Source: Novosphingobium jiangmenense (GTDB taxonomy: Bacteria; Pseudomonadota; Alphaproteobacteria; Sphingomonadales; Sphingomonadaceae). Taken from it: DNA of 64,000 nt. The stretch lies in assembly GCF_015694345.1 (NCBI RefSeq), contig NZ_JADQDC010000002.1, forward strand, positions 1-64,000, read 5' to 3'. The notes under the pieces are model-generated. The model searched no databases. It had not been told where the DNA came from and saw only the letters and a list, made by a program, of their open reading frames with translations. The position numbers and the translations under genes were made by a program. Shown one piece after another: positions 42,660 through 52,071 of this stretch (position 1 is its first letter; every line of letters starts with the position of its first letter).

Positions 42660-45170
42660 ATGAAGCTTACGCCCCTTTACGCCTGTGCATCGCTCGTCGC
42701 GCTTTCCGGCGCGATGGTTGCCATGCCTGCCGCAGCGCAGGACGCAGCCCAGGCCGATGCTGCAGAGACCGCGCCCGAATCCGTTGGTCTCGATGCGATC
42801 GTCGTTACCGCATCGGGTCGCGACAAGACCCAGTTGAACAGCGCCGTCTCGGTCAGCGCGATCTCGGCCGAAACCATCCAGGCGATCCGCCCGACCTCGG
42901 AAGCCGAAGTCTTCCGCGCCATCCCGGGTATCCAGGTGGCCGGTACCGCCGGCCCCGGTGGTAACTCGAACATCGCCGTGCGCGGTTTGCCCGTAGCCAC
43001 CGGCGGTTCGCCGTTCGTCCAGATCCAGGAAGATGGCCTGCCCACCGTCCTGTTCGGCGACATCCAGTTCGGCAACAACGACTACTGGACCCGCTTCGAC
43101 GGTTCGGTGCAGAACATCGAAGGCGTGCGCGGCGGCTCGGCCGGCACCTTCGCCTCGCAGGCACCTGGCGCCGTCATCAACTACATCAGCCACACCGGCA
43201 AGCAGGAAGGTGGCTTCGTCTCGATCAACCGTGGTCTCGGCTACGACGAGACCCGCGCCGATTTCCGCTATGGCGGCCCGATCAACGACACCATGTACTT
43301 CCACGTCGGCGGTTTCGTGAAGACCGGCCGTGGCCCGCTCAAGGCCGACTATACCGTGTCGGACTCGTTCCAGGTCAAGGGCAACCTGACCAAGGAATTC
43401 AATGAAGGCCGCGGCTACTTCCGCCTGCTGTTCAAGGTTGCTGACACGCAGGAGCCGAACTACACCGGTGCCCCCGCGCTCGCCACCATCACCGGCAAGA
43501 AGGTCACGAACATCCGCCCCTATCCGGGCTTCGATGGTCGCGATTCCTCGAACTACTCGATCTACAACCAGGACTTCCTGATCTACAATCGCGAGGGCAA
43601 CCTCGAGCGCGTCAAGATGGACGGCATCACCACCAAGGCGCAGTCCTTCGGTAGCCAGTTCCACTATGATTTCGATGGTGGCATCACCGTCGATAACAAC
43701 ATGCGCTACACCAACATGAGCGGTGCGTTCGCCTCGCCGTTCCTGAACACTGCACTGACTTCTTCGGTTCTGGGTTCGACGGTCAACGGCAGCACCGTTG
43801 CCGCGATCCGTTATGCCAGCGGTCCCAAGGCCGGGCAGCTGTTCACCGACCGCTACCTCGACAACAACGTCAATGTCCGCACCAACATCCGCGACATCGG
43901 CAGCTTCGCCAACGACCTGACGGTGGCTGGCAAGTTCGACGTTGCCTCGGGCAAGCTGACCACCCGCGCCGGTCTGTTCTACATGAACCAGAAGATCGCG
44001 ATGGACTGGCACGTCAACAAGTCGCTGCGCGAACTGAACGGCAACAATCCCTCGCAGCTCGACCTGTTCGACAGCGCCGGCAACAAGCTGACGCAGGCCG
44101 GTACCTCGGGCTACAACAACAACTGGGGCAGCTGCTGCTCGCGCGATTATGACCTCTCGTACGCCAACACCGCGCCGTACCTCTCGCTGGATTTCGACCA
44201 CGACCAGTTCGGCGTCGACGGTTCGGTCCGCTTCGAGCGCATCAAGTCGACCGGCTACGCCATTGGTGGCGGCAGCGAGTTCCCGGTCAACAGCGGTGGC
44301 GTGACCATCCCGGCGATCACCGCCGACGGCGTTCGCGAGAACCTGAACTACACGCGCAGCTACACCTCGTGGACTGTCGGTGCGCTTTTCAAGGCGACCT
44401 CGAACCTGACGATCTTCGCCCGCACCTCGCGCGGTGGCCGCTTCAACAGCGACCGCCAGACCCTGGGCGGCAAGATCCGCAACGATGGTGCCTTGTGCCG
44501 TGCAAGCGACATCGGCAGCAACGGTTGTACTGCTGACGGCGTGACGCCTTCGGTGGACTTCGTCACCCAGCACGAACTCGGCATCAAGAGCCGCGGCGAT
44601 CTGCTCGGTGGCCAGTTCACCATGGAAATGACGCTGCTCAAGGGCAACTTCAAGCAGTCGACCTACGAGCTTTCGGCAACGCGTTGCCCCGGTGGTTCGG
44701 GCGGTTGCGTGATCGACGCCAAGTTCAAGTCGACCGGCGCGGAGTTCTTCGCGACCTACCGCAACGGTGGCTTCAGCTTCGTCGGCAACGCCACCTACTC
44801 GAAGGCCAAGCGCCAGACGGCGGGTGCTACCACCTACTCGCGTTCGCCGAACCTGCCTGATCTGATCTACACCGCTTCGGCCAACTACGACTTCGGCGAT
44901 CTCGTCACGGTCGGCCTGGCGATGACCGGCCAGACCAGCGCGATCGACGATGGCGGTTTCGAATATCCGGGCAAGGCTATCTTCAACCCGTCGCTCCGCG
45001 TCTATCCGGTGAAGAACCTCGAACTGGGCCTGCAGGTCTACAACGTGTTCGACACCTTCGATCTGCGTGGCAACGGCGGTATCGCCGATGCGTCGGTCAA
45101 CCCGACCGTGATCGGCGGCGCACCGGCGCTCGGCCGCACCGTGTCGGCTTCGGTCCGCTACAACTTCTGA
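42660..45170 (+). CDS. TonB-dependent receptor (sugar block 1)
   Basis: An 836-residue outer-membrane receptor. The signal peptide MKLTPLYACASLVALSGAMVAMPAAAQ is followed by DAIVVTASGRDKTQLNSAVSVSAI, a TonB-box/plug start. The barrel ends in VSASVRYNF with the C-terminal Phe. The cysteine-rich GSCCSRDYD segment and CRASDIGSNGC insert are probably extracellular loops. GGAGGAAAT is the Shine-Dalgarno. With the motif 1 operators upstream and GH36/GH68/GH32 genes around, it most likely imports sucrose or raffinose-type oligosaccharides. Confidence 0.93.
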   Translation: MKLTPLYACASLVALSGAMVAMPAAAQDAAQADAAETAPESVGLDAIVVTASGRDKTQLNSAVSVSAISAETIQAIRPTSEAEVFRAIPGIQVAGTAGPGGNSNIAVRGLPVATGGSPFVQIQEDGLPTVLFGDIQFGNNDYWTRFDGSVQNIEGVRGGSAGTFASQAPGAVINYISHTGKQEGGFVSINRGLGYDETRADFRYGGPINDTMYFHVGGFVKTGRGPLKADYTVSDSFQVKGNLTKEFNEGRGYFRLLFKVADTQEPNYTGAPALATITGKKVTNIRPYPGFDGRDSSNYSIYNQDFLIYNREGNLERVKMDGITTKAQSFGSQFHYDFDGGITVDNNMRYTNMSGAFASPFLNTALTSSVLGSTVNGSTVAAIRYASGPKAGQLFTDRYLDNNVNVRTNIRDIGSFANDLTVAGKFDVASGKLTTRAGLFYMNQKIAMDWHVNKSLRELNGNNPSQLDLFDSAGNKLTQAGTSGYNNNWGSCCSRDYDLSYANTAPYLSLDFDHDQFGVDGSVRFERIKSTGYAIGGGSEFPVNSGGVTIPAITADGVRENLNYTRSYTSWTVGALFKATSNLTIFARTSRGGRFNSDRQTLGGKIRNDGALCRASDIGSNGCTADGVTPSVDFVTQHELGIKSRGDLLGGQFTMEMTLLKGNFKQSTYELSATRCPGGSGGCVIDAKFKSTGAEFFATYRNGGFSFVGNATYSKAKRQTAGATTYSRSPNLPDLIYTASANYDFGDLVTVGLAMTGQTSAIDDGGFEYPGKAIFNPSLRVYPVKNLELGLQVYNVFDTFDLRGNGGIADASVNPTVIGGAPALGRTVSASVRYNF

Positions 45171-45228
45171 TGCTGGCGGGAGGAGGACCAGACACCTCCT
45201 CACGACAAATTCGGGTCGCATCAGGGAG

Positions 45229-45254
45229 GGGCGGGGCGCACATGCGTCTCGCCC
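45229..45254 (+). other. imperfect GC-rich hairpin after TonB receptor
   Basis: GGGCGGGGCGCA (45229-45240) can pair with TGCGTCTCGCCC (45243-45254) with wobble and one mismatch. There is no T tract. It is the weaker of three similar hairpins found after TonB receptor genes in the window. The gap to the halogenase (45171-45333) holds no convincing gene. Confidence 0.4.
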
Positions 45255-45333
45255 TTCCGTTCCAATATCGCCGCAAGAGCGGTAGGGAAGAAGGGACGCC
45301 AGAGAGAGGCATGACTTGCATGAGCACCGAGGG

Positions 45334-46836
45334 ATGAACGATCTTGGCCTGATGATCCGCTCCATCGCCGTGATCGGCGGGGGCACCGCTGGCTGGATGA
45401 CCGCCGCAGCATTGGCGCAGGCGTTGCGGCACAATTGCAGCATCACACTGGTCGAATCCGATGAGATCGGCACCGTCGGCGTTGGCGAGGCAACCATTCC
45501 GCCGATCCGCACCTTCAACGAAACGCTGCAGATCGACGAGCGTGAATTCGTCCGCAAGACCAAGGGTTCGTTCAAGCTCGGCATCGAATTCGTCGACTGG
45601 GGCAGCCTCGGCAACAGCTACTTCCACCCTTTCGGTCCGCATGGCCGCGCTTTCGACATCGTCAACCTGCATCACTACTGGCTGCGCGCGCGCGAAGCAG
45701 GGGATACGGCGCCGCTCGACGAACATTCGATGGCTTGGGCGCTGGCAAAGGAAAACCGCTTTGCGCCGCCGATGCCGGATCAGCGCAACGTACTGTCCAC
45801 CTTCGACTACGCCTATCATTTCGATGCGGGGCTCTATGCACGGTTCCTGCGTGAGTACTCCGAGGCCAAGGGCGTCACCCGCATCGAAGGCAAGGTCGCA
45901 AGTGTCGAGCAGCATGCCGAAACGGGCTTCGTTACGGGCGTCACGCTGGAAGACGGTCGCAAAGTCGAGGCCGAACTCTTCGTGGATTGCTCGGGCTTTC
46001 GCGGCCTCCTGATCGAAGGCGCGCTCAAGGCCGGGTACGAGGATTGGACGCATTGGTTGCCCTGCGATCGCGCCATGGCGGTGCCTTGCGAGAACGCTTA
46101 TCCGCTGACGCCCTACACCCGTTCGACCGCGCGCGAAGCAGGCTGGCAGTGGCGCATTCCGCTGCAGCACCGCACTGGCAACGGCTATGTCTTCTGCAGT
46201 CAGTTCCTGTCCGAGGACGAGGCAGCGGAAAAGCTCCTGTCGCGCCTCGATGGCAAGCCGCTCGCCGATCCGCGTCCGCTGCGGTTCGTGACTGGGCGGC
46301 GCAAGTCCTTCTGGGAAAAGAACGTCGTCGCGGTGGGCCTGTCGAGCGGGTTCATGGAGCCGCTCGAATCCACCTCCATTCACCTGATCCAGGCGGGCAT
46401 TTCGAAGCTGCTGGCGCTGTTTCCGGACCGCACCTTCGATCCGATCGTGATCGAGGAATACAACCGCATTGCGGTCAGTGAGTACGAACGCATCCGCGAC
46501 TTCCTGATCCTGCACTACAAACTCACCACGCGCGACGACAGCGAACTGTGGCGCTACTGCGCGGCGATGGACGTGCCCGATACGCTCCACACCAAGATCG
46601 AGCATTTCCGCCGCTACGGTCGCCTGGTGCAGCGCGATGCTGACCTGTTCGGCGCGCCGTCATGGCTCGCGGTGCACATCGGGCAAGGCAACATCCCGGA
46701 ACGCACCGATCCGCTGGCGGACTATCGCGCCATCGACGGTCGTGAATGGCTCGCCAAGCTGCGCGCGGCCATGCACCACGCGGCGCTGCAGCAGCCGACG
46801 CACGAGCAGTTCATCAAGGCCAACTGCGCCGCATGA
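45334..46836 (+). CDS. flavin-dependent (tryptophan-type) halogenase family protein, copy 1
   Basis: A protein of about 500 residues with FAD motif [19 protein letters not shown]81 in [14 protein letters not shown] aligns with the catalytic Lys of PrnA-type tryptophan halogenases, and [17 protein letters not shown] is the WxWxIP motif (W271). It may halogenate a small aromatic, but halogenases next to TonB receptors in sphingomonads, Brevundimonas and Xanthomonas have only partly known natural substrates. Starts: TTG 45316 has GAGAGG six bases before it; ATG 45334 and ATG 45352 are closer to the family N-terminus. It overlaps the next gene by ATGA. Confidence 0.85.
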   Translation: MNDLGLMIRSIAVIGGGTAGWMTAAALAQALRHNCSITLVESDEIGTVGVGEATIPPIRTFNETLQIDEREFVRKTKGSFKLGIEFVDWGSLGNSYFHPFGPHGRAFDIVNLHHYWLRAREAGDTAPLDEHSMAWALAKENRFAPPMPDQRNVLSTFDYAYHFDAGLYARFLREYSEAKGVTRIEGKVASVEQHAETGFVTGVTLEDGRKVEAELFVDCSGFRGLLIEGALKAGYEDWTHWLPCDRAMAVPCENAYPLTPYTRSTAREAGWQWRIPLQHRTGNGYVFCSQFLSEDEAAEKLLSRLDGKPLADPRPLRFVTGRRKSFWEKNVVAVGLSSGFMEPLESTSIHLIQAGISKLLALFPDRTFDPIVIEEYNRIAVSEYERIRDFLILHYKLTTRDDSELWRYCAAMDVPDTLHTKIEHFRRYGRLVQRDADLFGAPSWLAVHIGQGNIPERTDPLADYRAIDGREWLAKLRAAMHHAALQQPTHEQFIKANCAA

Positions 46837-48203
46837 GCGATCTGCAGGTCCTGTTGCAGCGCGCCATCGCCTTTCGCGAGCGGCAGGACCTGGGCGGTGC
46901 GCTCGATGCCATCCTGCTCGCTGCGAAGGCAGCGCCGGACGATGCGAACGTGGCGCTGGGTCTGGCCCAGATTTCCTTCGAGGCCGGGCTGGATGCTGCA
47001 GATCTCTATGCTGCTGCACAGCGTCTGCAACCGGCTCGGATCGACTTGCAGCGCAGCCGCGCGACTGCGCTGGCTGCCGAGGGACGGCACGGGGAAGGGG
47101 AGGCGCTGCTCGAGGCCGTGTTGGCGCAGCATCCCGCGTGGATAGAGGGTCATCGTTGTCTTTGCGGGATGCGCGCAACTTCGGGCGACAGCGACTTCGC
47201 CCGCAGCTTCCCGCTCGCCATCGAGCGCGATCCTGCCAACTTCGGCTTGCGCATGGCGTGGTTCCACGTCCTCGCAACCGCTCGGCAGTGGGATGAGGCA
47301 AGAACCGTCATTGCCGATGCCGAAGCAGCGCTGGGCGAACGTCAGCCTTCGCTGCTTGGCAAGCTGTTCATCGCCAGCGAGAGCGGCGAGGCGGCAGACG
47401 ACGCTGCGCTGTTCGATGGTGTCGAGGGAGTTGAGGACGTCGGCCTCGACCTCGCCCGCGTCCGCCATTTCCTGCGCAGCGGGCAGTTGGAACGCGCGCG
47501 CGACGTTTGCCTGAAGCATCTCGGCAAACCGGCCATGCGGGCGTTCTGGTCCTACCTCTCGCTCAGCTGGCGCATGCTTGGGGATGCTCGCGTGGACTGG
47601 CTCGATGCCGGGATGCGCGATGTCAGGATCTTCGACCTGGACTTCACCGCTCCGGAACTCGCGCAACTGGCCAGGACCCTGCGCACGCTCCACACCATGC
47701 ATGAGCCGTGGCACGAGCAGTCGGTGCGCGGCGGCACCCAGACCGAGCGCCCCCTGCTGCTGCGCATCGACCCGGTAATCGCCTCGGTACGCTCCAAGAT
47801 CGAGGCTGCGGTCTCGAAGTACATCGCCGAATTGCCACCCTTCGACGCCGCGCATTCCCTGCTGGCGGCCCCGCGCGGACGGTTCCTTTTCGCGGGCAGT
47901 TGGTCCGTGCGGCTGCGTCCCGGCGGTTATCACGCCACGCATACCCATCCGATGGGTTGGATCAGCTCGGCACTCTATGTCACGGTGCCCGACGAGGCGG
48001 ACCTCGGTCCCGCGCCCTCGGGCCATCTTCAGTTCGGCAATCCGCCCCCCGAACTCGCGCTTCCGCTCGAACCCTACGGCGCGGTCGAACCCAAACCCGG
48101 TCGTCTAGCGCTGTTCCCGTCGACGATGTGGCACGGCACGTTCCCCTTCACCGACGGGGAGCGCATGACGATCGCTTTCGACATTATCCCCGCAAAGGCC
48201 TGA
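46833..48203 (+). CDS. TPR protein with C-terminal 2OG-Fe(II) oxygenase-like domain
   Basis: A 456-residue protein. The first 280 or so residues are helical and TPR-like ([32 protein letters not shown]). The C-terminus is a 2OG-Fe(II) oxygenase-like domain: [20 protein letters not shown] (candidate ligands among H367, H370 and H372), distal H434 in MWHGTFPF and R444 for 2-oxoglutarate. The usual HxD is replaced by an HxH-like pattern (ATHTH), so the iron site may be atypical. It overlaps the halogenase by four bases and precedes GH32 by one base. Similar neighbours of TonB receptors and halogenases are known; function is unproven. Confidence 0.72.
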   Translation: MSDLQVLLQRAIAFRERQDLGGALDAILLAAKAAPDDANVALGLAQISFEAGLDAADLYAAAQRLQPARIDLQRSRATALAAEGRHGEGEALLEAVLAQHPAWIEGHRCLCGMRATSGDSDFARSFPLAIERDPANFGLRMAWFHVLATARQWDEARTVIADAEAALGERQPSLLGKLFIASESGEAADDAALFDGVEGVEDVGLDLARVRHFLRSGQLERARDVCLKHLGKPAMRAFWSYLSLSWRMLGDARVDWLDAGMRDVRIFDLDFTAPELAQLARTLRTLHTMHEPWHEQSVRGGTQTERPLLLRIDPVIASVRSKIEAAVSKYIAELPPFDAAHSLLAAPRGRFLFAGSWSVRLRPGGYHATHTHPMGWISSALYVTVPDEADLGPAPSGHLQFGNPPPELALPLEPYGAVEPKPGRLALFPSTMWHGTFPFTDGERMTIAFDIIPAKA

Positions 48204-48204
48204 C

Positions 48205-49530
48205 ATGCACCCCCGCTACCACTACGCCCCCGCCGCCAACTGGTTGAGCGATCCCAACGGCCTCGTCTGGCAGGACGGGGAATGGCACATGTTCTACCAG
48301 TACAACCCGTTCGGGGAGGAGTGGGGGCACATGTCGTGGGGCCACGCCGTCAGCCCCGATCTGGCGACCTGGCAGGAATTGCCGGTCGCTCTGGCCGAGG
48401 AAGATCAGACCATGATCTTCTCAGGCTCCGCCGTCATCGACCACGCCAACAGCGCCGGGTTCGGCGCAGATGCGATGGTCGCCATCTACACCGGCGCCCG
48501 CACCGATCGCCTCCACCAGTTCCAGTGCCTCGCCGCCAGCACCGACCACGGCCGCACCTTCGCGAAGTTTGCGGGCAACCCCGTGCTTGACCGAAAGATG
48601 GCCGACTTTCGCGATCCCAGCGTCTTCTGGCATGAGCCGACGCGCCGCTGGATCATGGTTGTCGTGCTGTCAGACGAGAACCGCGCGCTCCTCTACAGCT
48701 CCCCCGATCTCAAGAGCTGGTCCGAGATGTCGGAGATACCTCGCGACGGCGCTCCCGGCCACCTGTGGGAATGTCCGTTCCTCGTCGAGTTACCGATCGA
48801 GGGCAGTCAGGAAACGCGGTGGCTGTTCAAGGTCGACGTGCTCTCAGGCGCGCCTGGTTCGGGCGCGCTCTATCGCGTCGGCACATTCGATGGCGTGCGC
48901 TTCATGCCAGAAACAGGATGGCAAGTGGCCGATCATGGCGACGAGTTCTACGCTGCGATTGGCTGGACCGAACCGCGCGATCGCATGGATCGGCCGACCT
49001 GGATCGGGTGGATGGGCAATCATGCCGTGCAGAAGCATCTGCCGCCGCAGGGCTGGCGCGGTGCAATGAGCCTGCCCCGGCGTCTCTCGCTACGTCCGGA
49101 CAGTGGCGGCTTTCGCCTTGTCCAGACCGTCGAGCCGTCGTGCCGGACCCTGTTCGCGAATGCCGAGACGATCACGGCAGACGAGGGCTGCCAGCCGCTT
49201 GCTTCCGCAGCACTCCTCGGCCTTCCGGGAAATTCGGAATGGAGTCTTGCTCTGTCTGACGATGCAGGCCGCAGGCTCGCATGCACGCTTGCGCAAGGCA
49301 CGCTGACGGTCGAGCGGACCGATCCCGTGACCCCGCAACTCGACAAGCGTTGCGCGATGCGGCTGACCGAAGATGCCCCAGTCGAGATATGGCTCGACAC
49401 GGGCAGCATCGAAGTCATTGCCGGACGCGGGGCGGATTGCCTCACGTTGCAGCATCGCCTTGCCGGAGAGGCCTGGGCCCTGCGCGGCAAGGGCGAAGTT
49501 GCGGTCCGCTATCTTGCTGCCAGGGCCTGA
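48205..49530 (+). CDS. GH32 sucrose/fructan hydrolase
   Basis: A 441-residue glycoside hydrolase family 32 enzyme. Nucleophile D16 lies in WLSDPNGLVWQDG, the transition-state Asp is D137 in DFRDPSVFW, and acid/base E189 lies in HLWECPFLVEL. It releases fructose from sucrose, raffinose or fructans. It has no signal peptide, so it acts in the cytoplasm. The C-terminal half is the usual beta-sandwich. It ends 22 bases into the 3' end of the convergent fructokinase gene. Fructose would then be phosphorylated by that kinase. Confidence 0.93.
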   Translation: MHPRYHYAPAANWLSDPNGLVWQDGEWHMFYQYNPFGEEWGHMSWGHAVSPDLATWQELPVALAEEDQTMIFSGSAVIDHANSAGFGADAMVAIYTGARTDRLHQFQCLAASTDHGRTFAKFAGNPVLDRKMADFRDPSVFWHEPTRRWIMVVVLSDENRALLYSSPDLKSWSEMSEIPRDGAPGHLWECPFLVELPIEGSQETRWLFKVDVLSGAPGSGALYRVGTFDGVRFMPETGWQVADHGDEFYAAIGWTEPRDRMDRPTWIGWMGNHAVQKHLPPQGWRGAMSLPRRLSLRPDSGGFRLVQTVEPSCRTLFANAETITADEGCQPLASAALLGLPGNSEWSLALSDDAGRRLACTLAQGTLTVERTDPVTPQLDKRCAMRLTEDAPVEIWLDTGSIEVIAGRGADCLTLQHRLAGEAWALRGKGEVAVRYLAARA

Positions 49531-50408
49531 CGGCCAAGCTCGATCGCGCCGGTGATCCCGGCGTCGTCGCCAAGGCCCGGCGTGACGATGTAGCCTTCGA
49601 GTCCTTCGTCCAGACGCGGATGCTGGACATAGCCATTGAGTTTGGCGGCAGTGGCCTTGCGCACCATCTCCACCAGTCCCGGAGCCTTCATCACGCCGCC
49701 GCCGAAGATCAGCCGGTCCGGCATGTGCAGCAGCACCAACGTGCTGGCCAGGTGCGCGATGTAATCGGCGACGATGCCGGTTTCGGTCGGGCCAAGCTTG
49801 TCGAGACTGGTGCCCCAGCGGCGCTCGATGGCCGGCCCGCAGGCCAGACCTTCCAGGCAATCGCCGTGATAGGGACAGATGCCTGCAAACGGATCCCGCG
49901 CAGCGTCTCGCGGCGGCATGATATGGCCGCTTTCAAAGTGGGATATCCCCATCAGCGAACGCCCATCGCGCACGACACCTGTGCCGATCCCCGTGCCTAT
50001 GGTCGTGTATGCAACCGTGCGGCAGCCTTGCCCGGCGCCGGCCATCCACTCGCCGATCGCAGCGCCATTCACGTCGGTATCGACCTTGATCGGGGCGTCG
50101 AAGCCGGCCAGCACGTCATGAAAGCGCGCGCCTGACCAGCCCGGCTTGGGCGTGGTGGTGAACGTGCCATACGCCGCCGAGGCCGGGTCGATGTCGATCG
50201 GGCCGAAGCTTGCCACGCCGAATGCGGCGATTGGCCCATGCTCGGCAGCGGCCTGTTCGAAGAACGCCTGCATGGCGGGCCATGTCTCGACCGGAGTTTG
50301 TGTCGGCATGCGCGTACGGGCGAGGATTTCGCCATCCTGCGTTGCCAGTGCCAGCACGAACTTCGTACCACCAGCTTCCACCGCGCCGATCAGTCCTTGT
50401 TTGCTCAT
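49509..50408 (-). CDS. ROK-family fructokinase
   Basis: A 299-residue sugar kinase of the ROK family. N-terminal GAVEAGGTKFVLALATQDG binds ATP phosphate; TTIGTGIGTGVVRDG is the ROK core; the zinc motif CPYHGDCLEGLACGPAI is typical of fructokinases such as those of Bacillus and Zymomonas. It phosphorylates fructose released by GH32/GH68 so that it can enter glycolysis or the Entner-Doudoroff route. ATG 50408 overlaps the MFS transporter stop by four bases, so both belong to one minus-strand operon. Confidence 0.9.
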   Translation of the reverse strand: MSKQGLIGAVEAGGTKFVLALATQDGEILARTRMPTQTPVETWPAMQAFFEQAAAEHGPIAAFGVASFGPIDIDPASAAYGTFTTTPKPGWSGARFHDVLAGFDAPIKVDTDVNGAAIGEWMAGAGQGCRTVAYTTIGTGIGTGVVRDGRSLMGISHFESGHIMPPRDAARDPFAGICPYHGDCLEGLACGPAIERRWGTSLDKLGPTETGIVADYIAHLASTLVLLHMPDRLIFGGGVMKAPGLVEMVRKATAAKLNGYVQHPRLDEGLEGYIVTPGLGDDAGITGAIELGRQALAAR

Positions 50409-51910
50409 TCGCCAGAAGCCCTTGCGTTTTCCTTTACCAGCATCATTGCTGCTGCCGCCGAAGCCATCATCAGTGCCGCCACCAGCATCGTCCAGCGCGG
50501 TTCGCCGGGAAAGAAGCTGCGCATCACGCCGCCCATGAGGGTGGCCACCACCAGCTGCGGTATCACCACGAAGAAGTTGAATATGCCGATATAGATCCCG
50601 AACTTGCGGGGCGGCAGGACGCGCGTGAGGATCACATAGGGCATCGATAGCACCGAGGCCCAGGCGATGCCCATCCCGACCATCGGAAGCAGCAGCAGGC
50701 CGGGATCGCGGATTACGAGCAATCCGACGAAGCCTGAGGCGCCGCACAACAGCGCAACCGCGTGGGTGGCCGCATTGCCGATCCTTCGAGCCATGACCGG
50801 AAGAAGGAATGCAGCGATCGCGGCGATGCCGTTGTAGAAGGCAAACATCACGCCGACCCAGTCGGCACCCGCATTGAATGCAGCGCTGGTGGCGTCAGTT
50901 GCACCAAAGGCTTGGGCAGTCACCACCGGGGTCGTGTAGATCCAGACGATGAAAAAGCCGATCCAGGTGAAGAACTGGGCAAACGCAAGCTGGCGCATCT
51001 GCACGGGCATCTGCGCGAGATCGCTCACGATATGAGCCAGTGCACCCTTTGCCGACGTGGCGCGAACCCCGATCTGCATGGCGCCGAACACGACCAGGCC
51101 ACCGCCGAGCACATAGAGTTGCTTGTCGAGCGCCAGATAGGCGACGAGAGCGAGAAGTACTGTCCCTGCCGCGATCCAGAAGGGTCCGCTCCGTGGATAG
51201 ACAAGGGGTTCATGCTGCGCGGCATGAGCCTCTTCGGCGGCGCCTTCGAAAGCGGCCATCTGCTCGGGTGAGTACTCGCGCACGCGCAGCACAGTCCACC
51301 CGACGCTCAGAACCATGGCCGCAGCGCCGAGATAGAAGCTGTAGCGGACCGAAGGAGGGATCACGCCTTCCGCAGCGGTGTTGGCTATCCCGAGCCAGTT
51401 GAACAGGGCCGGGGCGAGACTGCCCAGCACAGCCCCTGCACCGATGAAGCAGGTCTGGAAGGCGAAGGCCTGCGCTCGCTGATCATCAGGCGTCATGTCT
51501 CCGGCAAAGGCGCGGAACGGCTCCATCGCCACGTTGAGCGATGCATCGAGCAGCCACAGGAACGCCGCCGCCAGCAGCAGCAGGCCGGTATTGGGAAGTC
51601 CGACAAGCGCAAGTGCGGCAAGCACCGCGCCTGCCAGAAAGTATGGCCGGCGCCTTCCCAGTCTGCCCCACGTCCGGTCCGAGTGGTAGCCGATCAAGGG
51701 TTGCACGATGAGGCCAGTCACCGGACCCGCGATCCACAGGAACGCCAGATCGTCCACCGAACTGCCCAGCGACTGGAAGATGCGGCTGACATTGGCGTTC
51801 TGCAGCGCAAAGGCGAGCTGGATGCCGAAATAGCCGAAGCCGATGTTCCACAGGCCCCAGAAGCTCTGCCGTGGTTTTTCAGCGATGCGGGCGGCGGTCG
51901 GTGCAGTCAT
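50405..51910 (-). CDS. GPH/SLC45-like MFS sugar transporter
   Basis: A 501-residue twelve-helix permease of the same group as the 36.7 kb transporter. Features: GYFGIQLAFALQNANVSRIFQSLGSSVDDLAFLWIAGPVTGLIVQPLIGYHSDRTWGRLGRRRPYFLAG and DASLNVAMEPFRAFAGD. Such proteins carry maltose or sucrose with protons. ATG 51910 follows GGAGAG. It is cotranscribed with the fructokinase, which favours sucrose; its promoter region holds weak matches to both operator motifs. The protein has a long cytoplasmic loop around EGAAEEAHAAQ. Confidence 0.87.
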   Translation of the reverse strand: MTAPTAARIAEKPRQSFWGLWNIGFGYFGIQLAFALQNANVSRIFQSLGSSVDDLAFLWIAGPVTGLIVQPLIGYHSDRTWGRLGRRRPYFLAGAVLAALALVGLPNTGLLLLAAAFLWLLDASLNVAMEPFRAFAGDMTPDDQRAQAFAFQTCFIGAGAVLGSLAPALFNWLGIANTAAEGVIPPSVRYSFYLGAAAMVLSVGWTVLRVREYSPEQMAAFEGAAEEAHAAQHEPLVYPRSGPFWIAAGTVLLALVAYLALDKQLYVLGGGLVVFGAMQIGVRATSAKGALAHIVSDLAQMPVQMRQLAFAQFFTWIGFFIVWIYTTPVVTAQAFGATDATSAAFNAGADWVGVMFAFYNGIAAIAAFLLPVMARRIGNAATHAVALLCGASGFVGLLVIRDPGLLLLPMVGMGIAWASVLSMPYVILTRVLPPRKFGIYIGIFNFFVVIPQLVVATLMGGVMRSFFPGEPRWTMLVAALMMASAAAAMMLVKENARASGE

Positions 51911-52025
51911 CGTCTCTCCGTGATGGCGAACGGTTTCGCGCATGGGACGTCTGCCGCGCCCTTGGATCGAATTCAGGCCCGTCAAGTGATCCAGGCAGCG
52001 CGAAGTCGCAGAATCCGCCGCTCGC

Positions 52026-52049
52026 TGCAATCGATGCGCATACGAATAC
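52026..52049. promoter_or_regulatory. overlapping weak matches to operator motifs 1 and 2
   Basis: TGCAATCGATGCGC (52026-52039) matches motif 1 at 10 of 14 positions, and GCATACGAATAC (52038-52049) matches motif 2 at 10 of 12. They share two bases and lie 116-139 bases upstream of the transporter/fructokinase operon. Both LacI proteins could compete here (inference). Confidence 0.4.
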
Positions 52050-52071
52050 CAAACAAATGCACGTTGCGGAA

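Noticed and set aside
42486-45614. 1042-residue open frame on the minus strand opposite the TonB receptor
   Set aside because: It is the antisense of the 42660 receptor. High GC removes stops; the translation is Val/Arg/Ala-rich low-complexity sequence with no family motif and no ribosome-binding site.
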